Of a stretch of DNA of 64,000 bases, positions 36,879 to 49,366 are shown piece by piece. The translations under genes were made by a program, and so were the position numbers. Location of the stretch: contig JXTB01000293.1 in assembly GCA_002914805.1 (NCBI GenBank), forward strand, positions 29,463-93,462. The letters are read 5' to 3'. This DNA is from Parasponia andersonii. Lineage: Eukaryota > Streptophyta > Magnoliopsida > Rosales > Cannabaceae. Position 1 is the stretch's first letter; every line of letters starts with the position of its first letter. A model generated the notes under the pieces. It saw only the letters and a program-made list of their open reading frames with translations, was not told the DNA's origin and searched no databases.

Positions 36879-39800
36879 ATGGCCAAAGGTGAAGGATCAG
36901 GACCCAAAATTGACAAGTTCGACAGTATAGCCTTCTCATACTGGAGATTGCAGATTAATAATTATCTGCATAGTAAAAAGTTGCATCAGCCTCTATTAAG
37001 GAAGAAACCTGAGAAGATGGAGAATGATGACTGGGAACTCCTTGATCGACAGGTGTTACGCGTAATTCGATTGACGCTAACGAAATTGATGTGGAACCTT
37101 ATATCAGTGCGACAACTTAACGAGGAAGGACACAATGTGACCTTAACTGGTGGCTTGTGGAAGGTTAGCAAAGGAGCCATGGTTGTTGCTCGAGGAAACA
37201 AAATTGGAACTCTCTACATAACTTCTAGTTGCAGAGATACTTTGGCGATCGTCAATGATGAAGTTAATTCAAGTCTATGACACTGTAGACTTGGGCATAT
37301 GAGCGAAAAGGGAATGAAGATAATGCTGTTAAAAGGAAAACTTCCAGAGCTAAAGTCAGTTGAGCATAGCCTGTGTGAAAGTTATATCTTTGGCAAGCAA
37401 AAAAGGGTGAGTTCTTTGAAAGGTGGAAGAGAACCGAAAGCAGCAAAGTTGGAGTTGGTTCATTCAGACGTGTGGGGGCCATCTCCTATGACATCTCTTA
37501 GAGGCTCAAGATACTATGTGACATTCATTGACGATTCGAGCAGAAAGGTATGGGTTTATTTTTTGAAAAAAAAATCTGATGTTTACGATACCTTTCAGAA
37601 GTGGAAAGCCATAGTTGAGAATGAAACTAATCTGAAAGTGAAATGCTTGTGGTCTGACCATAGGGAAGAATATAATGATGACGATTTCAAGAGATTTTGT
37701 GCCAATAATGGATCAAGTTCGAGAAAACCATTCCAGGGAAACTTTAACAGAATGGTGTTATTGAAAGAATGAACAGAACCTTGAATGAATGTGCAAGGAG
37801 CATGAGATTGCACGTAGGGTTGCCAAAGATATTTTGGGCTGATGCAGTTAATACTTCTGCATATCTTATCAACAGACAGCCTTTAGTACCACTAGATTGT
37901 AGAATACTAGAGGAGGTCTAGAGCAGTAAAAAGGTAAACCTTTCTTTCTTGAAAGTGTTTGGTTGTCTATCTTATGTTCATATAGACCCTACCAATAGAA
38001 GTAAACTTGATCCTAAGTCTAAAAAATATTTCTTTATGGGTTATGGTGATGCCGAGTTTGGTTATCGTTTCTAGGATGACCAAAATCGGAAGATCATTAG
38101 AAACAGGGACGTCATATTTAACGAGGAAGTGATGTACAGGGATAGATTGGGCACTGGAGCTGATAATGTATGTTCTGAAGTAAAAAAGGTTGGGGGAATA
38201 CCATTGAATGAGATCCCAATAGATGAAATGAAGATTAATAATGGCGAGAAAGATCAAGAAGCTGTAGTACCAGCAGCAGACCCATAGACCTTAGTGGGTG
38301 AACTCAGAAGATCTTCTAGAATAATTCGATCTCCTCAAAGATATTCCCTAGCACTGCATTACATTCTATTAACTGATAAAGGTGAGCCAGAGACTTATGA
38401 AGAAGTAGTGTAGCATGATGAGTCAACCCAGTTGGAGTTAGCCATGATAGATGAGATGAACTCACTGGCATCCAATCATACATGGGAGTTGGCATAACTA
38501 CCAGAAGGATAGAAGGCATTACACAACAAGTGGGTATACCGAATAAAAGAAGAACATGATGGTAGTAAATGGTACAAGGCAAGACTTATTGTCAAAGGCT
38601 TTCAACAGAAGGAAGGCATCGATTACACCGAGATTTTCTCTCCAGTAGTCAAATTGACCACTATCAGACCAGTACTTGGGTTGGTGGCTAAAGAAGATTT
38701 GCGTCTAGAGCAATTAGATATCAAGACGGCATTTCTTCATGGTGACTTAGAGCAAGAAATTTACATGAAGCAGCCATAGGATTTTGAAGTATAAGGGAAG
38801 GAGAGAATAGTGTGTAAACTTCAAAAGAGCCTTTATGGCCTAAAACAGGCTCCAAGACAATGGTACAAGAAGTTCGATGCATTTATGAGTAACAATAATT
38901 ACTTATGGTGCCAGGCAGATCACTGTTGTTATGTGAAGAGGCTTGACAATTCCTATATTATTCTACTTTTATATGTAGATGATATGTTGATTGCTGGAGC
39001 TAATATGGAGGAAATTGATAAGTTCAAGAGAAAATTATCAATGGAGATTTCTATAAAGGATTTGGGAGCTACAAAGCAAATTCTTGGGATGTGGATTTCT
39101 AATGATAGGATGAATGGGAGTTTAAAGCTATCTCAAAAAGAGTATATAAAGAAGGTACTTACCAGATTCAACATGAATGATGCAAAGCCTGTAAGTACTC
39201 TTTTAGCTAGTCACTTCAAACTAACCAAGGAACAATTACCCTTAACAGAGCAGGAGCAAACTCACATGGCCAAGGTACCATATTCTTCTACTATTGGTAG
39301 CCTTATGTATGTCATGGTATGTACCAGACTAGATATAGCACATGCAGTGGGAGTTGTGAGCCGATATATGAGCAATCTAGAAAAACAACACTGGGAAGCG
39401 GTGAAGTGGATTCTTAGGTATTTGAGAGGTACTAGCAACATGGCCTAATGCTTTAGAAAGTCAGATTTGGGTTTACAGGGATATGTTGATGCTGATATGC
39501 CTAGTGATATAGACGACAGGCAGAGTACCACTAGATATGTGTTTACATTAGGCGGTACGGCAGTCAGTTGGGTCTCAAAGCTACAAAAGATTATCGCTCT
39601 ATCCACTACTAAAGTAAAGTACGTTGCTGTGACAGAAGCCAGCAAAGAGTTGATATGGTTACAGAGCTTCTTGGAAGAACTAGCTCAGAATTATGGGAAG
39701 AAAACTTTGCATTGTGACAGTTAAAGTACTATTTATCTTGCGAAGAACACTGTGTATCATGCTCGAACAAAGCAGATACAAGTTCAGTATTACTTCATAC

Positions 39801-39925
39801 GCTCAGCTTTGGAAGATGGAGTCTTAGTGTTAGAGAAGATTTCAAGATGCAAGAATCCAGTAGATATGTTAACGAAGATGGTGACCATTGACAATGGGAA
39901 GAACTGCTGCATTGATCGAGTGTGA
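36879..39925 (+). pseudogene. gag-pol of copia element 4 with an internal deletion
   Basis: From the ATG at 36879 the frame runs through the N-terminal part of gag and passes without a break at about 37080 into sequence belonging just after the protease (LISVRQLNEEGHNV), so the rest of gag, the zinc knuckle and the protease active site are missing. The TGA at 37278-37280 sits where copia proteins have a conserved Trp. Integrase (LVHSDVWGP, LWSDHREEY) is frameshifted near 37700-37770. RT (38500-39450, LYVDDMLIA) and RNase H (39467-39925) follow with stops at several points, mostly TAG or TGA. The final stop is at 39923-39925. Confidence 0.88.
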
Positions 39926-39959
39926 AGACATAATTAAAATTAGTCTTCAAGTGAGAGAT

Positions 39960-42320
39960 TGTTAACGTGTGAAGTGTAAAGAGCATTAACTGCTCTTATC
40001 ATATGCCAAGAAAGATATAGTTATCTAACTGTGTAATGAGCATTAAATGCTCTTGTCAGCTAACAAATCACGGCACAAACCATTTACAAAATGTGTGATA
40101 TATAAGGAAATTATGAGGAAAAAAATGTGTGAAGATCTGGTCGGGGTTGGTTATCTCAAACCTATAAATAGAGACCATATTCCTCATTTCTCTTCATCCC
40201 AGAGAAGTGAGAAATACTAAGCATAGTGAGAATAAAATAAAGAGATTTTATTCTTGAGAGTTAGAGAAAAATATAATTTTTCTCTTGGGTGTATTCGGAG
40301 TCTGGGTGTGAAGAGTGTTGAGAGTATTTGTAAACACTCTTGAGATTTTTGCCCTAAAAAGTAGATTTTCAATTTTACCCCTTTGAGTATAAACAACTAT
40401 CTCTTATAAGAAATTATGATATTTGTTAAATTAAACTATCTTAATTGAATAGTTTATTCATCTGAAAAAGATTCCATAACTTTATATGTGTATAAAGAAA
40501 CAAACATGATTAAGTGTTAATTAAGGGGAGACTTGTTTCTTTATCTAAGTCTAAATGAAGTAGTTTACAATCTGTAAATAAATATGGAATACTTTATTTA
40601 CTATAGGTTGTACTGTTTATCAATCTCAATGGGGATGATGTGTCTCAAATCATTGAAGTATCTGACTTTTGATAGAAATACTAATACAATATAAACAAGT
40701 TATGTATATTAAACTGGACCAGGTAATATAAAGAATTGGAGTGCCGTAACTCAATTCTTATATTATCACAAACTAGCTCTTAGCATATAAATCTTAATCC
40801 TTGATGTTTGACTGAACTTGCTTTCATGGGTTATAGCCATTTGATTTGTTAAAAGACTAACCTCTATGAAGTTAGAAGTGAACTCTGGCATATTGGAGGT
40901 TATGGCTTATGAATTGATGGGAACACCAAATAGTTAAGGACACTATATATTAATACCACTTTAGGTTCTTTCAAGATTCATGGAATAATTAAATCTAAGA
41001 TCTTAGTATTCACTTTATGAATTAGTTGATAATTTTGTCTAAACGGCCATTGAGAATAAAATTATCGACAACATTATTCCTTGATAGATTGATTGTAACT
41101 TAAATGTAAATAGGTATTGGAGGGGTATTACGATAATTTCACTTATCCAACTACAACATTGTATAGGGATTATATATGTGGTATGGAATATGTTAGATGG
41201 ATCGGTTTATCAAGGTTAGTTGATTAAATCTCTATAAAATGCATGACATTTAATCTAAGAGTACAGTATTGGGCCTTTAGTGGAGTGTCTCCTTTACTAA
41301 TAATATTTATATAAATACCATAATAAGAGTTATTATGTATTTATCATATTATTGGAGCTTAGATTATTTGGATTCATTAGATCCCTTTCTAGCTCAATTA
41401 AGCTCAATAATTGGTTGGTGGTATTTGTGAAATAAGTTTCATGAAACTGTGTAAAATAATGATTCTATACAGAAGTTGGTATTTTTATAAATAAGTTTCA
41501 TGAGTTGAACATATTTATAAAATTACACCCAAAGCCCAAATTGGAGAAAAAGCCCAATCCTAATTGGACTAGAGTTAGTAGTTTTTGGTCCTATATATAT
41601 AAGATATATAAGAGAAAAAATTACATAGTAACTCTATGGAGTTACACGCATAAGGCACAGGGAGAGAGAGAGAAAATTCGGCCAACCTAGGCTAAGTGAG
41701 AATGAAAAAGGTTTTCAACAATCTTATAGTCTCATCTCACATCCCGGTATTCCATAGGAGCAAAAAGGCGTAATTGATCGTTCTCCAACGAAGGTTTCGA
41801 CTTAGTGCCTACTCACTTCGTCAACCAAGAGCAAGAGCATAGACAAGAAGATCTAGGGTTGGAGGTTTAATCACCATTAAGAAGGAGATCAAGGAGAAAC
41901 ACGCTACAAGAGGTAAACCCTAATCTCATCTTTAGGGTTTTGTATCTAGATTTGATTTATGTTGTACGTGATCCTGTATATGATGCATGTGTATTATATG
42001 GTTATGAAAACTGTTTTCATGTAAAAAATTTTAAAACTTAAATCCGCTAATTTTTCTGCTGCGTTTATGATATGATTATGTATTTTCCATATCTACAACC
42101 ATGCATGATTTTCCTAAGTATTAGGTCAATTTACCAACAAACACTTGTAAAGATTTCTTTTCTCCTTATAGTAAAGTTCTGTTGCAGCTCAGTGGAAGTA
42201 GCCAAATTAGTGAATCACACTAATTTTGTGTGTCTTATTTATTTATTTCGGTATTATTTTTCACATTTATTTTTATCACTTCCACTATTATGTGTCTATT
42301 GGGGAGGTTATTCCCTAACA
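39960..42320 (+). repeat. 3' LTR of copia element 4, interrupted
   Basis: LTR sequence is present at 39960-40315 and 42185-42320. The join corresponds to one point in the intact 5' copy, just after GGGTCTGGGTGTGA. The 1.87 kb between is a separate insertion. Confidence 0.85.
40316..42184 (+). mobile_element. probable solo LTR inserted in the 3' LTR of element 4
   Basis: About 1.87 kb with no coding capacity. It starts TGTTGAGAGTATTTG. A TATA-like run (CTATATATATAAG) near 41590 followed by a purine-rich leader, then AAACCCTAATC-type sequence, resembles a promoter with R-U5. The right end is near GTTCTGTTGCA, and I could not find an unambiguous target duplication. It might instead be a non-autonomous element. 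Confidence 0.5.
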
Positions 42321-42325
42321 GTGCA

Positions 42326-43136
42326 TACTACTGTCTATTGTGTTAATAGATTACCTTTGTCTGTTTTGGCACGAAGAACTCATTTAGAAATTCTTTTTCA
42401 TCAATAACTGAATTATAATATGCTCAAGGTGTTTGGTTGTGCATGTTTTCCTAACTTACGACCTTACAATTAGCATAAAATAGCCTTTAGATCAGTTCAA
42501 TATACCTTTCTTGGATGTAGTCTTAATCATAAAGGTTATAAGTGTCTTTCCCCTACTGGTTGCATCTACATTTCACCAGATGTTCAATTTAATGAGTGTC
42601 TTTCCTAATCATTTTTCCCAGCCAGTTGTACTGTAATCTCCAACTTCTAGTGTTTTGCCTTCAGCCTCAACTCTTATTCTAGTGTTACACCGTGCAACTC
42701 ATACTTCACAATCTTACCATTCCATGCAAACTAGGTCTAACTCTGGTACTTCTAAGCCCAAAGTCTACCTAGTTTCAAAGGAGCCAAACACTGTTGCAAG
42801 GACTTTTCAACATCCTCAATGGAAGGAAGCAATGATAGGAATATTTAGTCTTATTAAGAAATCATGCATGCACATTGGTCTCTTTACACCTTTAAGGCAA
42901 GCTATTGACTGCAAATAGGTTTTTAAGTTGAAAGAATATCCAAATGGCAGTGTGTTAAGACATAAAGCTAGACTTATGGCAACGGGGTTTCATCAACAAC
43001 CCAGATTTGATTTTGATGAAATATCCAGTCCTGTTGTAAAACCAATAACTATTAGAATAGTAATGACTGTAGCTCTTACCCTTGGATAGTGTATTAAGCA
43101 ATTAGATATTAATAATGCCTTTCTTAATAGTGATAT
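42326..43136 (+). pseudogene. copia element 3: integrase end and RT start
   Basis: The frame of element 3 resumes after element 4 (TTVYCVNRLP) with the integrase C-terminal block (KVFGCACFPNLRPYN) and the first part of RT ([21 protein letters not shown]). Several stops are present. The frame is cut at DIV by copia element 6 and continues at 48031. Confidence 0.85.
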
Positions 43137-43350
43137 TGTTGAAAGGTGTATCTCGTGAGTTATGGCTGAATAAGTTAACCTTGATTCTTGTGATTCTAGG
43201 ATTTATTTTTGAATTTATTTCCTTTATTTTAGGAGATGATAGTTACTAGAATGTCTTTAAATAACTAGCTTTGTTCTTTGTAAAGTATTATCAGAATAAT
43301 AAAACTATAAGTTAGTGTTTTAGCCTTTTCACCTCTAGATCCAAGTTTCA
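43137..43350 (+). repeat. 5' LTR of copia element 6
   Basis: TGTTGAAAGGTGTATCTCG to CCAAGTTTCA. The PBS TGGCATCAGAGC follows at 43351-43362. Confidence 0.9.
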
Positions 43351-43387
43351 TGGCATCAGAGCTGGGATACCGTTGAGGAAAGAGGCA

Positions 43388-46300
43388 ATGAGTGATAGCG
43401 ATAAGCAGGCCCTTACTGGGTTAAGCAAGGATGGGAAGAAGGATGATTCTTCTGAATCTTCCATGCCTAATCTTACAATTAACCCCATTGTCCCTTTTGA
43501 TAATTCTTCCCTCCAAATCACTCCATACAAATTGAATGGAAATTTTTTTTTCCAATGGTCTCGATCAGTCCAGATTGTTATATGAGGGAGAGGAAGAATC
43601 GGCTATATAGATGGGTCAATTAAAAAACCAGATCCATCAGATCCTGCCTACTCAACATGGGATACCCATAATGCTCTCGTAATGGTATGGCTTATCAACT
43701 CTATGGAAGAGAAAATCGAATCTTTGTACCTGGCTCATACTATAGTGAAAGCAATTTGGGATAAGATAAAGCATGCTTACTCAGATTTAGAAAATTTTGC
43801 TCTACTTTATGAACTCAGGGACCAAGCACGAGAGCTCAAATAAGGAGATATGGATGTGAACGAGTACTTCACGACACTCTCAAAAATCTAGCAGGAACTC
43901 AATCTCTTTCAACCAAGCGACTGGTGCCCAAACTATCCAAAAAAATATACTAAACTGGTAGAGAAAACTCGGGCATATGATTTCCTTGTTGGACTCAACA
44001 AGAACTTGAATGAAATGAGAGGAAGAATGCTCGGAATTCGCCCCCTGCAACCGATTGATGATGTCTTCACTGAAGTATGCCGAGAAGAATGGAGGAAGAA
44101 GACTATGCTAGGTGAATCAAAACATCTTGCCCAATCTGAAGTCTCAGCCTTAATCGCTCGAAATCAGGAACAAAATCAGTAGACTAGAGCTGTGGTGATG
44201 GATCCTATTCAAATGACTCCAGATGTGGTCAAATAGGTAATATGTAGTGTGATTTTTGTCAAAAAACTAACCACACCAGAGACACGTGTTGGAAACTCCA
44301 TGGTGAGCCACCAAAATAAAGAAAATAAAAAGCAGTTGACCCCACGCTGTGATACCCAAGCCTTTCAAGCTGGTGCAGAATCCTCAGAACAGAAATAAGG
44401 AGAAGGATTTAGTGGTCTTTCATTAAACAAAGACCAGATTGAATGCCTTTATAAATTGCTTACTCCTGAAAAAAATCACAGTGCCTCTCTTATAGCCCAG
44501 AAAGGTAATTTCTTATCTGCCCTTAATTGTACAGTGAAGAAAAAAAGATCTTAGATTATTGATTCAGGCGCCTCAGATCATATGACAAGTTGTGCATAAT
44601 TATTCACTACTTATGTTCCTAATGATGGGCGTGAAAAAGTGAGAATAGCAGATGGGTCATTATCTCTAATAGCAGGGACTGGAACAATTAGAATTAACTC
44701 CACTCTTGTCCTTAAGTCAGTTTTGCATGTTCCAAATTTATCTTATAACCTACTATCTATGAGTAAAATTTCGAAAGATTATAATTGTAAAGTAGTATTC
44801 TCACAAAATCATTGTGAATTTCAGGACCAGAGTTATGGGAAGAAGATTGGCAGTGCTAGAGAGTATGGAGGACTATACCACTTTACTGAAGATATCAACG
44901 AGGAAAAACCAGTTCATACAATTTGTTGGGATTCTTCATCTTCTTCGAGCAATGACCAAGTTATGCTGTGGCATTTTAGATTAGGGCATCCAAGTTTTCC
45001 ATATTTAAAACATTTATTTCCTTCTTTATTTCGAAATAAGAATGTTTGTCAGTGTGAAATATGTCAACTTGCTAAACATCAAAGGACTGTTTTTAAACCA
45101 AAATCTTACAAGGCTTCTAAACCATATACACTTGGTCTATATTTGGAGACCGTCTCGATTTCAGAATATTTTTTCTAAATGTTGGTTAATTACCTTTATT
45201 GATGATCATACTCGTGTTTGTTGGTTGTATTTGTTGAAAGATAAGTCTGATGCTGAAATTGTGTTTAAAAATTTTCATAGCATGGTTAAAAATCAATTTT
45301 CCACAAATATTCAAGTCTTACATACTGATAATGGAAAAGACTATTTTAACCAAATTTTGGGAAATTATCTAGATCAAAATGGGATAATTCACCAAAGTTC
45401 GTGCATTAAAATACGTCAACAAAACAGCATAGCAGAAAGAAAAAATCGTCATCTTTTAGAAGTTGCTAGGGCAATTATGTTTACAACTAATACTCCTAAA
45501 AACTTTTCGAATGATACTATTCTAACTGCTTGCTATCTCATTAATAGAATGCCAACAAATGTTCTGAAATTTCAAATTTCGTTAAATGTTCTTTCACAAT
45601 TTTTTCCTGAAAATCGTATTATTAATCATTTGCCATTAAAGGATTTTGGATGCACAACTTTTGTTCACAACCATGACACCAATAGGAATAAACTTGACCC
45701 AAAAGCACATAAATGCATTTTTCTAGGATATGCTACAAATCAAAAAGGATATAAATGCTATATTCCTTAAAAAAGGAAATTATTGGTGTCCATGGATGTA
45801 AACTTTTTTAAAATTCAGTCATTTTACAAAAATTCCCTTCAGGGGGAGAATGGAGATAAAAATGAAGGTAATTTTTGGGAACTATCTATAGATATTTCTA
45901 TTCCTAATTCTCCCAATTTTCCCACTCCCATAGCAAGTGACATATTGGATTCTAATATCATTGAAAATAAAGAACAAATGGAAAATCAACAAGAAACTGA
46001 CTTGCCCAATCTGGATGCCCAGCTACCTAGTCTCAACCAACAAAATAAATATGAACTTCGGGTTTATTCTCAGAGAAACAAACAGCAAAGTATGGAAACT
46101 CGCATACCTCTCGAGACATGTCATGATTCAAATTTGGACTCAGGTAATTCTTCCTTAGTAAATACCGATGATCTTCCTATTGCATTAAGGAAAGGCGTTC
46201 GATCTTGTACTCAGTACCCTATTGCACAATTTATCAAATATGATCACTTGTCTTCCTCTATGCAAAATTTTGTGTCCAATTTAACAGAAGTCAAAATGCC

Positions 46301-47808
46301 TAAAATAATTGAAGAGGCACTATAAGAAATAATGAAGGCCCTGGAAAAAAAACAACACTTGGGAAATTATTCAGAAACACAAAGATGCCATTCCTGTTGG
46401 GTGCAAATGGTATTTACTATGAAATACAAACCAGATGGTTCCATCGACAAATATAAGGCTCACCTAGTGGCAAAAGGGTTCACACAAACATATGGGATAG
46501 ATCACCAGGAAACCTTCACACCTGTGGCCAAACTTAACACTGTTCGAGTTCTTTTTTCTTTAGCTACAAATTTAGATTGGCCTTTTCAACAACTCGATGT
46601 CAATAATGCATTCTTGAATGGAGATTTAAATGAAGAAGTCTATACGGAGTTACCACCCGGATACAGAATTCCAGGAAAGCCAAGTCAGGTATGTAGGCTA
46701 AAGAAGTCTCTCTATGGGCTAAAACAGTCACCCAGAGCATGGTTTGAAAAATTCACCAAAGTTGTTCTTCATCAAGGATACGAGCAAGCTCATACTGATC
46801 ATACATTGTTTTATAAACATAAGGGAGAAAAGTCAACTATACTCATCGTATATGTTGACGATATTATCTTAACGGGTAATGATTTTTGTGAAATGGAAAA
46901 ATTGAAAATGAGGTTGGCTAATGAATTTAAGATAAAGGATCTAGGAATGATGAGATGTTTCCTAGGCATGGAGATAGCTAGAAATAAAACTGGGATTACT
47001 ATATTGCAGAGGAAGTATATTCTAGATCTTCTGAAGGATACAAGGTTATTAGGGTGCAAAGCAGTGGAAACTTTTATAGATCCCAATGTGAAATTAGGAG
47101 AACAAAACTCCGGTTCATCAGTTGACAAGGGTAGTTACCAGCTCCTAGTTAGGAAGCTAATCTATCTCTCCCTTACAAGACTTGACATAGCATTCGCAGT
47201 AAGCCTGGTAAGCCAATTTATGCATGCTCTATATGAAAATTACTATGAAGCTGCAATTCGTATTTTGAAATATCTCAAAGGAAGTCTAGGACGAGGTTTG
47301 TTTTTTTAAAAGGGGGAATTCTCGTGAAGTTGAAATTTATACCGATGCTGACTGGACAGGATCAATTACAGACTGAAAGTAAACTTCAGTATATTGCTCA
47401 TTTGTTTGGGACAATCTTGTTACTTGGAGAAGCAAAAAACAGAATGTTGTTGCTAAGAGTAGTGCAGAAGCTGAATTCCGATCTATGGCTAATGGAGTTA
47501 GCGAGTTAATTTGGTTGAGACTATTGTTGAAAGAACTTCGAGTATGGGATGAAAAATCGATAAAATTGTATTGCGACAACAAAGCAGCTATCAATATAGC
47601 TCATAATCCAGTACATCATGATCGAACAAAGCACATAGAGGTTGATAGGTACTTTATTAAAGAAAAAATTAAAGATGGTATACTCTGTATTCCTTATGTG
47701 AACTCTTCTGAACAAACAGAAGACATCCTTACAAAGAGACTCCCAAGACCAATCTTTGAGAAGTTAATTTGCAAGCTGGGCTTGTATGATGTATACAATC
47801 CAGCTTGA
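43388..47808 (+). pseudogene. gag-pol of copia element 6, broken
   Basis: The start ATG gives MSDSDKQALTGLSK. gag runs to about 44540 with six or more stops. The protease is near 44560 (IIDSGASDHM). Pre-integrase is at 44639-45130 (LWHFRLGHPS, then a CxxC pair). A frameshift near 45130 joins to the integrase core (ITFIDDHTRVCW, LHTDNGKDY, SIAERKNRHL) at 45042-45770. RT is at 46332-47309 (KGFTQTYGID, VYVDDIIL) and RNase H at 47324-47808 with further breaks, ending at a TGA at 47806-47808. Confidence 0.92.
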
Positions 47809-47815
47809 GGGGGAG
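47805..47815 (+). promoter_or_regulatory. polypurine tract of copia element 6
   Basis: TGAGGGGGAG directly before the 3' LTR; it overlaps the pol stop codon. Confidence 0.8.
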
Positions 47816-48030
47816 CATTAAAAGATGTATCTCGTGAGTTATTGCTGAATAAGTCAACCTTGATTCTTGGGATTCTAGGATTTGTTTTTTGAATTTATTT
47901 CCTTTATTTTAGGAGATGATAGTTGCTGGAATGTCTTTAAATAACCAGCTTTGTTATTTGTAAAGTATTATCAGAATAATAAAACCATAAGATAGTGTTT
48001 TAGCCGTTTCACCTCCGGATCCAAGTTTCA
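47816..48030 (+). repeat. 3' LTR of copia element 6
   Basis: Opens CATTAAAAGATGTATCTCG (the initial TG mutated to CA) and ends CCAAGTTTCA. Confidence 0.9.
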
Positions 48031-49165
48031 GATATTAAGGAGGAAGTCTACATGATTCAGCCTTCTAGTATGGAAGATCCTATACAACCTCATCTAGTTT
48101 GTAAATTGCATAAAGAAATATATGGTCTTAAGCAAGCTCCTAGAGCCTGGTTTGAGAAGTTGAGAGATATTTTGATTTCACTGGACTTCACTACATCTAA
48201 ATCTATTCGGTCACTATTTGTTCAATATCAAGCTGGTCAATCTACTTTTGCTCTTGTCTATGTAGATGATATTTTAATAACAGGGAGTGATACCAGTGCT
48301 ATTCAATTACTGACTCAGAAATTAAATTCCATCTTTGCTCTTAAAGACCTTGGTGATGTTTGCTACTTCCTCGGTATTTAAATCATTCTTACAGCTGATG
48401 GTCTAGTTCTTACTCAAACTAAGTATATTACTGAATTACTCAATAAAACTAAAATGCAGTTTGTGAATGGTCCAGTGGAGAGAAGGTTCATAATACGGGG
48501 AGTGATCCAATACAGGATGTTCAACTCTATAGAAGTGTTGTGGGTGCCTTACAATATGTGACTATAACCAGACCTGAGATTGCATACTCTGTTAATAGAG
48601 TTTGTCAATTTATGCAAACTCCCTTGGAATCTCATTGGAAAACAGTGAAGCGTATCTTGCGGTATTTGAAACATACACTTGATTATGGGTTGCATCTACG
48701 AAGATCTTCTCATCTTGATATTACCAGTTTCTGTGATGCTGATTGGGTATCCGATCCTGATGATCGACGATCAACAATAGGGTTTTGTGTTTTTCTTGGA
48801 TCCAACTTAGTTGGCTGGAGCTCAAAGAAGCAGAGCACACTCTCTCGTAACAGTACTGAAGCTGAATATAGAAGTCTTGATATTACTTGGATTTGTTCTT
48901 TACTCAGTGAGTTGCAGGTTTCTCAATCCAAGACTCCAGTCATCTAGTGTGACAATCAAAGTACACTACTTATGTCTGCCAATCCTGTTCTTTATGCTGG
49001 AACTAAGCATATTGAACTTGATCTCTATTTTGTTTGTGAAAAGGTTATGAAGAAACTTATTGAAGTTTGACATATCCCAGCTTTTGATCAGGCGGCTGAT
49101 ATTCTTATCAAGGCAATTACTAGCTCTCTGTTCATGATGTTGCGAGACAAACGACCCTAAGTTTG
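48031..49165 (+). pseudogene. copia element 3: RT end and RNase H
   Basis: Continues RT from IKEEVYMIQP through GLKQAPRAWFEK and VYVDDILITG to LGI, with a TAA at 48379-48381 and a frameshift near 48480. It then goes on to RNase H (FCDADWVSDPDDRRST, STEAEYRS) and the typical end (KHIELDLYFV, ADILIKA). Stops at 48945-48947 and 49069-49071 confirm decay. Confidence 0.88.
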
Positions 49166-49173
49166 AGTGTGGA

Positions 49174-49366
49174 CGTCAAGTGTATGAAATGTTAGTTAGT
49201 TGTATAATTTGTTATCGTAGCAAGTTGTTATAACAAATTTGTTATAAATCAGTTAGGTTCTATTATTGTACTGACGTTTGTATAAATAGCTCAGTTTGAG
49301 AGCTTAATCAATAAGATCAGATCATTCTTCTCTATTCTTCTTTTCAGTTCTTCTCTAATTCTAACA
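49174..49366 (+). repeat. 3' LTR of copia element 3
   Basis: Starts CGTCAAGTGTATGAAA (TG lost) and ends TTCTAACA before TTTCT. It is 193 bp, as is the 5' copy. Confidence 0.9.

Larger units (their letters stand above)
36350..42320 (+). mobile_element. Ty1/copia element 4, nested in element 3
   Basis: LTRs of about 490 bp open TGTTAACGTGTGAAG and end CCCTAACA. Flanks GTGCG (36345-36349) and GTGCA (42321-42325) form a target duplication with one change. Its 3' LTR is itself split by a later insert at 40316-42184. After removing that insert the element is about 4.1 kb, shorter than usual because of an internal deletion between gag and the pre-integrase region. Confidence 0.92.
43137..48030 (+). 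mobile_element. Ty1/copia element 6, nested in element 3
   Basis: LTRs of 214 and 215 bp, with a perfect target duplication GATAT (43132-43136 and 48031-48035). The LTRs differ at about 17 sites and one indel by eye, near 8 percent. It lies inside the RT of element 3, whose frame continues on both sides. Confidence 0.95.
33872..49366 (+). mobile_element. Ty1/copia element 3, outer element of a nest
   Basis: The two 193-bp LTRs differ at about 9 sites by eye, and the target duplication TTTCT is perfect (33867-33871 and 49367-49371). The 15.5 kb between the outer ends contains two further full-length copia elements (36350-42320 and 43137-48030). Removing them leaves about 4.6 kb, and the pol frame then reads across both junctions. 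Short LTRs and a gag beginning with a Ser-rich leader suggest the Ale/Retrofit lineage; this is tentative. Confidence 0.95.
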
